From JBOFBH01 sp051657715 (GTDB taxonomy: Bacteria; Actinomycetota; Actinomycetes; Actinomycetales; Angustibacteraceae): a stretch of 64,000 nucleotides of DNA. A program made the translations under genes and the position numbers. The notes beneath the pieces were generated by a model. It was not told where the DNA came from, searched no databases, and worked only from the letters and a program-made list of their open reading frames with translations. Within the stretch, counting starts at the first letter, position 1. Every line of letters starts with the position of its first letter. Positions 43,146 to 50,382 of the stretch are shown here, piece by piece. Location of the stretch: contig JBOFLF010000064.1 of the NCBI GenBank assembly GCA_051657715.1, positions 186,001 to 250,000 of the forward strand, read 5' to 3'.

Positions 43146-44102
43146 ATGCCAGGAGGCGAGTACCGTCGACCGGTGGGATCGTCCGCTGGTGCCGAGGCGC
43201 GCCAGGTGCGGCCGTCCGAGCTGGCGACGGTCGTCGTGCTCGCCATCACCGTCGCGGTCGGGTGTGTACTGCTCGGCTCGTGGCAGTACGGCCGGTACCA
43301 GAACAAAACCGAGCGCCTCGACCGGATCCAGCGAAACTACGACGCCCGCCCGGTCCCGGTGGGCGTCGTTCTGCCCGACCCCGGACGGCCACTCGACCAG
43401 CGTGACGAGTGGCGTCCCGTCCAGGTCGAGGGCCGGTACCTGGCAGAGGCCACGGTGCTGGTGCGTAACCGGCCGCGGCCTGCGACGGGCGATGCTGACC
43501 CGGTCTACGGGTTCGTGGTGGTGACTGCGCTGGAACTGAGCGATGGGCGCGTGCTGTGGGTGGATCGAGGGTGGGTGCCCAACGCCGTCGACGGCGCACG
43601 AGCGGGTGTCGTCCCGGACCGTGCCCCTGCCCCGCCCACCGGCGCGGTGGTCGCGGTGGTGACTCTGCGGCCGAGCGAACCAGACCGCGGCGGTCAGCTG
43701 CCGGCTGGCCAGGTCGCGAGCATCGCCGTGCCACGGCTCACCGCTGGACTCGCGGACTCAGATGTGGTCGTACCGCAGATCGATCCACGCCGGGTGTACC
43801 AGACGGCTTATGGCGCGCTGCGATCGCAGACACCGCCAGCGACCTCGACACCGGTGCCGCAACCACGACCGCAGGTGGACGGCAGTCGAGGCATCAACGC
43901 CTCGTACGCCGTGCAATGGCTGGTGTTCGCCGGGCTGGCCTTAGGATTCCCCGTCTGGTGGTGGCGGACCCATCGTGATTCGGGCTCAGGACCGGGCGCT
44001 TCCGGCACCCGACGGCGTGGTCCGACCAGACGCCGCACGTCGTGGCTCGGCGCAGACGAGGAAGCCGAGCAGGCAGAGATCGATCGAGCCGCGCCCCAGT
44101 AG
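43146..44102 (+). CDS. SURF1-family cytochrome oxidase assembly protein
   Basis: A 318-residue SURF1/Shy1-like membrane protein thought to help assemble the heme a3/CuB center of cytochrome c oxidase. Two membrane helices, near residue 40 (VVLAITVAVGCVLLGSWQYGRYQNK) and near 263 (WLVFAGLALGFPVWWWRTHR), flank a periplasmic domain with WRPVQVEGRYL, VLVRNRPRPATGDADPVYGFVVVTAL and LWVDRGWVPN. The C-terminal tail is charged. The start may be the ATG at 43146 or a GTG about 25 nt later. Confidence 0.92.
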   Translation: MPGGEYRRPVGSSAGAEARQVRPSELATVVVLAITVAVGCVLLGSWQYGRYQNKTERLDRIQRNYDARPVPVGVVLPDPGRPLDQRDEWRPVQVEGRYLAEATVLVRNRPRPATGDADPVYGFVVVTALELSDGRVLWVDRGWVPNAVDGARAGVVPDRAPAPPTGAVVAVVTLRPSEPDRGGQLPAGQVASIAVPRLTAGLADSDVVVPQIDPRRVYQTAYGALRSQTPPATSTPVPQPRPQVDGSRGINASYAVQWLVFAGLALGFPVWWWRTHRDSGSGPGASGTRRRGPTRRRTSWLGADEEAEQAEIDRAAPQ

Positions 44103-44204
44103 GCCAAGACCGAGCGCACCGCACACGCACACCGCACGTGTGCACACCGCAGTTGAGCGGACCGAGACCTCGTCCGCCAAGACCCGTGAGGGGACGATAG
44201 GACC

Positions 44205-44960
44205 GTGAACCTGCACCTGACCGACCACGTCTACCTGGTCACCGGTGCGTCGTCCGGCCTCGGCCGGGCGACCTGCGACCAGCTGCTCGCTGAAGGTGCC
44301 CAGGTGGTGGCCTGCAGCCGTGCCGGTGCTCGATTGGCCGAGCTCGTCGACACCTGCCCCGACCAGGTGATCGCCGTACCCGGCGACCTCGCCGACCCAG
44401 GGCTTGCCGGGCGGCTGGTCCAGGCCGCCGTCGATCGCTGGGGACGCCTCGACGGTGCGCTGCTGAGCGTCGGTGGACCCCCGCTCGGCGGCACCGACGC
44501 GGTGTCGGACGAGCAGTGGCGCACCAGCTTCGAGTCGGTCTTCCTTGGACCGCTGCGGATCGCCCAGGCGGTCGCGAAGGCTGCCGCGGAGGGGCCGTCG
44601 ATCGCCTTCGTGCTCTCCACGTCCGTCCGGTCTCCGATCAGCGGGCTGGCGGCCTCGAACGGTTTGCGCCCAGGGCTGGCGATGCTCGCCAAGACGCTCG
44701 CGGACGAGTACGGCCCGCGCGGTGTTCGGGTCAACTCGCTGTTGCCGGGCCGGATGGCCACCGACCGGGTTCGTCAGATCGACGAAGCCAGCGGCCGGGC
44801 CGACGACGTCCGCCGCGAGCACGAGGCACGCATCCCGTTGCGCCGCTACGGACGCCCGGAGGAGTTCGGCCGGGTGGCTGCGTTCGTTCTGTCCCCCGCC
44901 GCCTCGTATCTCACCGGCGCCGCCATTCCCGTCGACGGCGGCGCGACCAGGGCGCTATGA
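44205..44960 (+). CDS. Short-chain dehydrogenase/reductase family protein lacking Tyr/Lys catalytic pair
   Basis: A 251-residue SDR-fold protein. The cofactor loop TGASSGLGRATCDQLL and SVGGPPLGG (in place of NNAG) are present, and the C-terminal YLTGAAIPVDGG is normal. The expected YxxxK is missing: after the Ser of LSTSVRSP the text is ASNGLRPGLAMLAKTLA, with Asn at the Tyr position and Pro at the Lys position. This resembles a known SDR group with the NGLRPGLA text, whose activity is unclear to me. No operon partner: surf1 is upstream and the ABC exporter is convergent. Confidence 0.88.
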   Translation: MNLHLTDHVYLVTGASSGLGRATCDQLLAEGAQVVACSRAGARLAELVDTCPDQVIAVPGDLADPGLAGRLVQAAVDRWGRLDGALLSVGGPPLGGTDAVSDEQWRTSFESVFLGPLRIAQAVAKAAAEGPSIAFVLSTSVRSPISGLAASNGLRPGLAMLAKTLADEYGPRGVRVNSLLPGRMATDRVRQIDEASGRADDVRREHEARIPLRRYGRPEEFGRVAAFVLSPAASYLTGAAIPVDGGATRAL

Positions 44961-45006
44961 CACAGCGCGACCAGGGCGGCGATGTGGTTCGGACCGTGCT
45001 GCCGGG

Positions 45007-45029
45007 CGCCACGACACCGGATCGTGGCG
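45007..45029. terminator. Candidate bidirectional terminator between SDR and ABC exporter genes
   Basis: CGCCACGA and TCGTGGCG (8 bp) around a 7-nt loop, 7 nt from the ABC gene stop and 46 nt after the SDR stop. No T-run. Confidence 0.4.
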
Positions 45030-45036
45030 GCGGACG

Positions 45037-46926
45037 TCAGGCTGCGCCCTGGTCGGCGAACTGGGTGCGATAGAGATCGGCGTAGAGCCCATCAGCCGCG
45101 AGCAGCTGAGGGTGTGTGCCGCGTTCGGCGATCCGGCCGTCCTCCACCACCAGGATCAGGTCGGCGTCGCGGATGGTGGACAGGCGGTGCGCGATGACCA
45201 GGGCGGTCCGGCCGGCCAACGCGGTGGCCAGCGCGCGTTGTACGGCTACCTCGTTCTCCGAGTCCAGGTGCGCGGTGGCCTCGTCCAGCACCACCACCGG
45301 CGGTGCTTTGAGCAGCAACCGGGCCAAGGCCAGACGTTGCTTCTCGCCACCGGACAGGCGGTACCCGCGATCGCCGACCACCGTGTCCACGCCGTGCGGC
45401 AGGCCGGACACCAACGGCCAGATCTGGGCGTCCCGCAGTACCCGCTCGAGATCGGCGTCCGTGGCGTCCGGCCGGGCCAGCAGCAGGTTGCCGCGAATCG
45501 TGTCGTGGAAGAGGTGCGCGTCCTGGCTCACTACTCCGACCGTCTCGTGGACCGACGCCTGGGTGACGTCTCGAAGATCCTGACCGGCGATCCGGACCGC
45601 GCCGCCTTGGACGTCGTAGAGCCGGGCGATGAGGCTGGTGATGGTGGTCTTGCCAGCACCGGACGGCCCGACCAGGGCCACCGTGCTGCCCCCTGGGACG
45701 TGGAACGACACGTCCCGCAGCACCTGCCGCGGTTGGGTGTCGTCCAGCACCGCCACCGACTCCAGCGAAGCCAGCGACACCTCGTCGGCCCGCGGGTACC
45801 GAAACGAGACGTGGTCCAGCTCGACCGGCGGCGCACCGGACGGTGGCAGCCGCAGCGGTGGCGCGTCCTCGGCGTCCCGGACGGCGGGGGGCAGGTCCAA
45901 CACCTCGAACACCCGGTCGAAGCTGACGAGGGCAGTCATGACGTCCACCTGGACGTTGGACAGCGCGGTGAGCGGGCCGTACAACCGCCCGAGCAAGGCG
46001 GCCATCGCGACCAGCGCGCCGATCTCCAGCCCACCGTCCAGCGCCAGCAGGCCACCCGCGCCGTACACGATCGCCGTGGCGAGAGCCGCGACCAGAGTGA
46101 GCGCGGTGAACACGAGGCGTCCGACCATGGCCTGCTGGACGCCGACGTCCCGCACTCGCTCGGCCCGGTCGGCGAACGTGGCCAGCTCGTGGCTCGGCCG
46201 GCTGAAGATCTTCACCAGCAGGGCACCAGCGACGTTGAAGCGCTCGGTCATCGTCTGGCCTAGCTCCGCGTTGAGATTCATCGACTCGCGGCTGATGGCA
46301 GCCAGACGCCGTCCGAGCAGCTGCGCCGGGATCACGAACAGCGGCAGTAACACCAGCGCTGCCACGGTGATCTGCCAGGACAGCAACACCATGGTGGTCA
46401 GCACGATCGCCAAGGTCACCACGTTGGACAGCACCGATGACAACGTTGAGGTGACCGCCCGCTGGGCACCGATCACGTCGCTGTTCAGCCGGGTGACCAG
46501 GGCGCCGGTCTGGGTCCGACTGAAGAACGCGATCGGCATCCGCTGCACGTGCTCGAACACCCGCACCCGCAGCCGGTAGATGAGCCCTTCACCGATGGTC
46601 GCGGACAGCCACCGCTGCACCAGCCCAAGCACGGCCTCGGCGACCGCGATGACGGCGACGAGCACCGCGGAGCTGACCACCACGCCGCGATCCCCCGGCG
46701 TCAAGCCGTCGTCGATGATGCGCTGCAGCAGCAGCGGAGTGGCCACCACCAGCAGGGAATCGACGACGACCAATGCGAGGAAGGCGGCGACCCGCCACCG
46801 CAGCTCCCAGGCGAAGCTGATGATCCGCCGCGCGACCCGCGGTCGCAGTGACGCGCCCGCGGTGGCGTCGCCCCGCCTGAAGGAGTGACGGAACGACGCC
46901 ACCGTGTTCATCTCGTTGAACGACAC
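45037..46926 (-). CDS. ABC exporter, fused membrane and ATPase domains
   Basis: A 629-residue ABCB-type half exporter. Residues 30-350 hold six membrane segments with TGALVTRLNSDV and SNVVTLAIVLTTMVLLSW. The ATPase has Walker A GPSGAGKTTITS, Q-loop VGVVSQDAHLFHDTIRGNLL, signature YRLSGGEKQRLALARLL, Walker B VVVLDEATAHLDSENE and switch His in LVIAHRLSTIRDADLI. It should act as a homodimer exporting lipids, peptides or drugs. The start may be the ATG at 46911 (Met6) instead of 46926. Single gene. Confidence 0.93.
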   Translation of the reverse strand: MSFNEMNTVASFRHSFRRGDATAGASLRPRVARRIISFAWELRWRVAAFLALVVVDSLLVVATPLLLQRIIDDGLTPGDRGVVVSSAVLVAVIAVAEAVLGLVQRWLSATIGEGLIYRLRVRVFEHVQRMPIAFFSRTQTGALVTRLNSDVIGAQRAVTSTLSSVLSNVVTLAIVLTTMVLLSWQITVAALVLLPLFVIPAQLLGRRLAAISRESMNLNAELGQTMTERFNVAGALLVKIFSRPSHELATFADRAERVRDVGVQQAMVGRLVFTALTLVAALATAIVYGAGGLLALDGGLEIGALVAMAALLGRLYGPLTALSNVQVDVMTALVSFDRVFEVLDLPPAVRDAEDAPPLRLPPSGAPPVELDHVSFRYPRADEVSLASLESVAVLDDTQPRQVLRDVSFHVPGGSTVALVGPSGAGKTTITSLIARLYDVQGGAVRIAGQDLRDVTQASVHETVGVVSQDAHLFHDTIRGNLLLARPDATDADLERVLRDAQIWPLVSGLPHGVDTVVGDRGYRLSGGEKQRLALARLLLKAPPVVVLDEATAHLDSENEVAVQRALATALAGRTALVIAHRLSTIRDADLILVVEDGRIAERGTHPQLLAADGLYADLYRTQFADQGAA

Positions 46927-47001
46927 AGGCGGATCAACACCGCGGCTGCGGCGCTCCTTCCCGGACGATCAGCTGGCCCCCCGGTGGATAGCGACCAACG
47001 A

Positions 47002-47202
47002 TCAGGACGCGCGACGGCGGGTCGCGCCGCCCCGGCCCCGCAGTGCCACATCGCTCTCGCTGAGCACGCGGTGCACGAACCCGTACGACCGGCCGGTCTG
47101 CTCGGCGATGTCGCGGATGCTCTTGCCCTCCTGGTACAGCTCGATGACCGACTGGGCCATCTGGGTGCGGTCGTCACCTGTCAGCCGGGCGCCCTTCTTC
47201 AT
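47002..47202 (-). CDS. Small helix-turn-helix protein
   Basis: A 66-residue protein that is almost only a DNA-binding HTH: MKKGARLTGDDRTQMAQSVI, then YQEGKSIRDIAEQTGRSYGFVHRVLSES and a basic RGRGGATRRRAS tail. This is a known short actinobacterial HTH type of unknown target. In-frame starts at 47208 (GTG) and 47247 (ATG) have better ribosome-binding sites (GGAGGAGG ahead of 47247), so the protein may be up to 81 residues. It lies downstream of the ABC-F gene and may be co-transcribed or use its own promoter. Confidence 0.85.
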   Translation of the reverse strand: MKKGARLTGDDRTQMAQSVIELYQEGKSIRDIAEQTGRSYGFVHRVLSESDVALRGRGGATRRRAS

Positions 47203-47336
47203 GGTCTGCACCGGTCCTCCTCTCCCTGGATATGGCGGTGCTCCCATCGTGGTCCTCCTCCGGCCACACCGCCAGTGGGACTGCCGCCGTGACCGCGACA
47301 TCGCCACACGCCTCATGTCGTCAGAGGCCCCATGTC

Positions 47337-47364
47337 GCCATAAGGCAATATTGTCACGCGTCAA
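47337..47364 (-). promoter_or_regulatory. Candidate promoter for the small HTH gene
   Basis: On the minus strand TTGACG (47364-47359), a 16-nt spacer and TATGGC (47342-47337) give a predicted start near 47330 and a leader of about 80-130 nt. Confidence 0.4.
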
Positions 47365-47405
47365 ACGTCGTCACGGGTCGGCTGCTCGGTTTCAGGACCC
47401 GCCGT

Positions 47406-49004
47406 TCACGCCAAGGACACCACATCGGCGTAGTCGGGTCGCCACAGATCCTCGTCCCCATCGGGAAGGACCAGCACCCGGTCCGGTCTCAGCGCCTCGA
47501 CCGCTCCCGCATCGTGTGTCACCAGGACGACCGAGCCGCGGTACCCGGCGAGCGCGGTCAGCACCTCGTCCCGGCTGGCCGGGTCCAGGTTGTTCGTCGG
47601 CTCGTCGAGCAGCAGCACGTTCGCGCTGGACACCACGAGCGTGGCCAGTGCCAACCGAGTTTTCTCCCCCCCGGACAACACCCGCACCGGCTTGTCCACG
47701 TCGTCGCCGATGAACAGGAACGAACCGAGGACCGTGCGAACAGCGGTGTCGTCGAGGTCGGGGGCTGCCGTGCGCAGGTTCTCCAGCACGGTGCGGCTGG
47801 CATCGAGCGTCTCGTGCTCCTGCGCGTAGTACCCCAGGCGCAGACCATGCCCAGGCTCGACGACGCCGGTGTCCGGCGTGTCCAGGCCGGCGAGCAGCCG
47901 CAGCAGGGTGGTCTTACCGGCGCCGTTAAGCCCCAGCACCACCACCCGGCTGCCTCGGTCGACAGCCAGGTCGACATCGGTGAACACCTCGAGCGACCCG
48001 TAGCTGCGGGACAGCCCATGCGCGCGCAGCGGCACCCGTCCGCAGGGCGCCGGCTCCGGGAACCGCAGCTTCGCCACCCGTTCGGTGCTGCGCTGCTCCT
48101 CCAGTCCGGACAGCATCCGCTCGGCGCGCCGGGCCATGTTCTGCGCGGCGACGGCCTTCGTGGCCTTGGCTCGCATCCGATCTGCCTGCGAGAGCAGCAA
48201 GCCGGCCTTCTTCTCCGCGTTCGCCCGCTCCCGTCGGCGACGGCGTTCGTCGGTCTCCCGCTGAGCCAGGTAAGCCGCCCATCCGATGTTGTAGACGTCC
48301 AGGACAGCGCGGGTGGCGTCCAAGTGGAACACCCGGTTCACCACATCCTGCAGCAGGTCCACGTCGTGGCTGATCACCACCAGCCCCCCGCGGAAGGTAC
48401 GCAGGTGTTCTCGCAGCCAGGTGATCGAGTCGGCGTCCAGGTGGTTGGTGGGTTCGTCGAGCAGCAAGGTGTCAGCGCCACCGAACAGGATCCGGGCCAG
48501 CTCGACCCGGCGACGTTGTCCGCCGGACAACGTACTCAGCGGCTGATCGAGGACCCGGTCCGGGAGCGCCAAGCCAGAGCTGATCCGGGCCGCCTCGCTC
48601 TGCGCCGCGTAGCCGCCACCCGCCTGGAACTCGGCGTCCAGCCGGTCGTAGCGAGCCATCGCGCGGTCCCGGACGGCGTCGTCCGGGCTGGCCATCCGGC
48701 GCTCGGCCTCCCGCAGGTTCCGCAGCACCGCGTCCAGATCCCGGGCGGACAGGATCCGGTCCCGGGCCAGCGTGCCGGGGTCACCGGCGCGAGAGTCCTG
48801 CGGGAGGTACCCCACAGCGCCGCTCCTGCTGACCACGCCGGCAGCCGGCTGCCGCTCGCCGGACAAGATCGTGGTCAGCGTCGTCTTGCCGGCGCCGTTG
48901 CGTCCGACGAGGCCGACCCGGTCACCGGTGCCGATCCGGAACGTGGCGTCCTTCAGCAGCAGGCGGGCGCCAGCGCGGACCTCCACACCGGATGCGGTGA
49001 TCAT
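47406..49004 (-). CDS. ABC-F family ATPase
   Basis: A 532-residue ABC-F protein: two ATPase domains without membrane segments. Domain 1 has GRNGAGKTTLTT, TLSGGQRRRVELARIL and LLLDEPTNHLDADSI; domain 2 has GLNGAGKTTLLRLL, VLSGGEKTRLALATLV and LLLDEPTNNLDPASRDE. A charged linker (AQRETDERRRRRERANAEKKAG and on) lies between them. ABC-F proteins act on the ribosome (translation factors such as EttA, or antibiotic resistance); the type cannot be decided here. It is divergent from the metallopeptidase gene. Confidence 0.93.
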   Translation of the reverse strand: MITASGVEVRAGARLLLKDATFRIGTGDRVGLVGRNGAGKTTLTTILSGERQPAAGVVSRSGAVGYLPQDSRAGDPGTLARDRILSARDLDAVLRNLREAERRMASPDDAVRDRAMARYDRLDAEFQAGGGYAAQSEAARISSGLALPDRVLDQPLSTLSGGQRRRVELARILFGGADTLLLDEPTNHLDADSITWLREHLRTFRGGLVVISHDVDLLQDVVNRVFHLDATRAVLDVYNIGWAAYLAQRETDERRRRRERANAEKKAGLLLSQADRMRAKATKAVAAQNMARRAERMLSGLEEQRSTERVAKLRFPEPAPCGRVPLRAHGLSRSYGSLEVFTDVDLAVDRGSRVVVLGLNGAGKTTLLRLLAGLDTPDTGVVEPGHGLRLGYYAQEHETLDASRTVLENLRTAAPDLDDTAVRTVLGSFLFIGDDVDKPVRVLSGGEKTRLALATLVVSSANVLLLDEPTNNLDPASRDEVLTALAGYRGSVVLVTHDAGAVEALRPDRVLVLPDGDEDLWRPDYADVVSLA

Positions 49005-49177
49005 GGCTCCCTCTCGGACTACGGGCTCAGACGGCTGGACGGGTGCAGGCCGTCGGGGTCAAGGCGTCCGAGGGGTCACCCGGCTAGTGTACGGGCGCGG
49101 TCGCCGAGCCCTCAGGCTGCACCGCTCGGCAGGACCGTTCAGCGGGGCGGTTCGGGAGAACGGTCAGGAGAACTCCA

Positions 49178-50065
49178 GTGAGCTTCAACGACGGCGCCCA
49201 GCTGGACACCAGCCAGGTCGAGTCCGGCGGTCGCGGGGGCGGTGCGGCGCTCCCCATCGGCGGCGGCGTCGGTCTGCTGCTGCTCATCGTCGGCATGGTG
49301 TTCGGGGTGAATCCCAGCACCGTCCTGTCCGGCCCGCAGGCCGGCACGATCCAGCCGGGCGAGACGAGCCAGCAGATCAAGGAGAAGTGCCGGACCGGGC
49401 GGGACGCGAACACCGACGTGGACTGCCGGGTGGTGGGCGCGATGAACAGCGCGCAGACGTACTGGGCGCAGGCGCTGCCAGCCGCCGGCACCGCCTACCG
49501 AGCGGCGCCGCTGGTGCTGTACTCGGGACAGACCTCGTCGGGTTGCGGGCCGGCGTCGAACGCCGTCGGCCCGTTCTACTGCCCGGCAGACGAACGGGTG
49601 TATATCGACTCGAGCTTCTTCGCCGAGCTGACCAACCGCTTCGGCGCCGACGACGGCGCCCTCGCCCAGGAGTACGTCGTCGCCCACGAGTACGGCCACC
49701 ACGTCCAGAACCTGCTGGGGGTGCTGGACGAGGCGCGGCGCGATCCACGGGGGCCGCAGTCCGGAGCGGTCCGGGTGGAGCTGATGGCGGACTGCCTGGC
49801 CGGCGTCTGGGCGCACCACGCCGCCCGGACGCGGTCCGCCAACGGCACCACGTTCCTCAAGCCGCTGACCGAACAGGACATCGAGTCGGCGCTGTCCGCG
49901 GCGTCCGCCGTCGGGGACGACCGGATCCAGGAACAGGTCGGCGGCCGGGTGAACCCGGAGTCCTGGACCCACGGCTCCTCGCAGCAACGACAGCGCTGGT
50001 TCACCACCGGGTACCAATCCGGAGACCTGACCCGCTGCGACACCTTCCAGGCCGGTGACCTGTGA
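49178..50065 (+). CDS. YpfJ-type neutral zinc metallopeptidase, membrane-anchored
   Basis: A 295-residue member of the YpfJ-type neutral zinc peptidase family. One membrane helix near the N-terminus (IGGGVGLLLLIVGMVFGV) follows a glycine-rich start. The zinc motif is VVAHEYGHHVQNLLG (HExxH). Family text includes SGCGPASNAVGPFYCPADERVYID, VELMADCLAGVWAHHA and FTTGYQSGDLTRCDTF. The catalytic domain is expected outside the membrane; substrate unknown. The GTG start has AGGAG upstream. Confidence 0.93.
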   Translation: MSFNDGAQLDTSQVESGGRGGGAALPIGGGVGLLLLIVGMVFGVNPSTVLSGPQAGTIQPGETSQQIKEKCRTGRDANTDVDCRVVGAMNSAQTYWAQALPAAGTAYRAAPLVLYSGQTSSGCGPASNAVGPFYCPADERVYIDSSFFAELTNRFGADDGALAQEYVVAHEYGHHVQNLLGVLDEARRDPRGPQSGAVRVELMADCLAGVWAHHAARTRSANGTTFLKPLTEQDIESALSAASAVGDDRIQEQVGGRVNPESWTHGSSQQRQRWFTTGYQSGDLTRCDTFQAGDL

Positions 50066-50228
50066 CCGGGCCGGCATCTGGGCCTGTCACGACTGTTGTC
50101 AGCGTTCCCGACAGCTGTTCCCGATGGTGACCTCGCTTTTTTGTATCAGGGGCTTGGTGGTGCGCTCTGATGAGTACGGCGGACAACAGCGTCCGATCCG
50201 GGGACACGAACCAAGGGAGATGACAACG

Positions 50229-50375
50229 ATGGTGGATCAGCAGCCGACCTCGTCACGGCCTGACGCGGACGACGCGGACGACGCGGACGACACGCGCTCA
50301 ACCCGGCGACCCGCTCGAGCCCGCAGGTCCGGTGGGTCGTCCGGGCCAGACAAGATCGGCATGCCCAAGATGTGA
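50229..50375 (+). CDS. Short low-complexity ORF facing the CHAT protease gene
   Basis: A 48-residue ORF with an acidic repeat (three DAD-type units) and a basic middle (RSTRRPARARRSGG), ending GPDKIGMPKM. The ATG at 50229 has GGGAG 9 nt before it. It ends 7 nt before the CHAT gene stop, on the opposite strand. No family recognised. It could be a real small protein or chance; the GC-rich repeat makes random open frames likely. Confidence 0.4.
   Translation: MVDQQPTSSRPDADDADDADDTRSTRRPARARRSGGSSGPDKIGMPKM
50262..50288. repeat. 9-nt tandem repeat in the short ORF
   Basis: Three exact copies of GACGCGGAC, giving repeated DAD-type residues. Confidence 0.85.
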
Positions 50376-50382
50376 TCGCCGG

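Noticed and set aside
47232..49181. 649-codon open frame opposite the ABC-F gene
   Set aside because: Shadow of the ABC-F gene; no domain.
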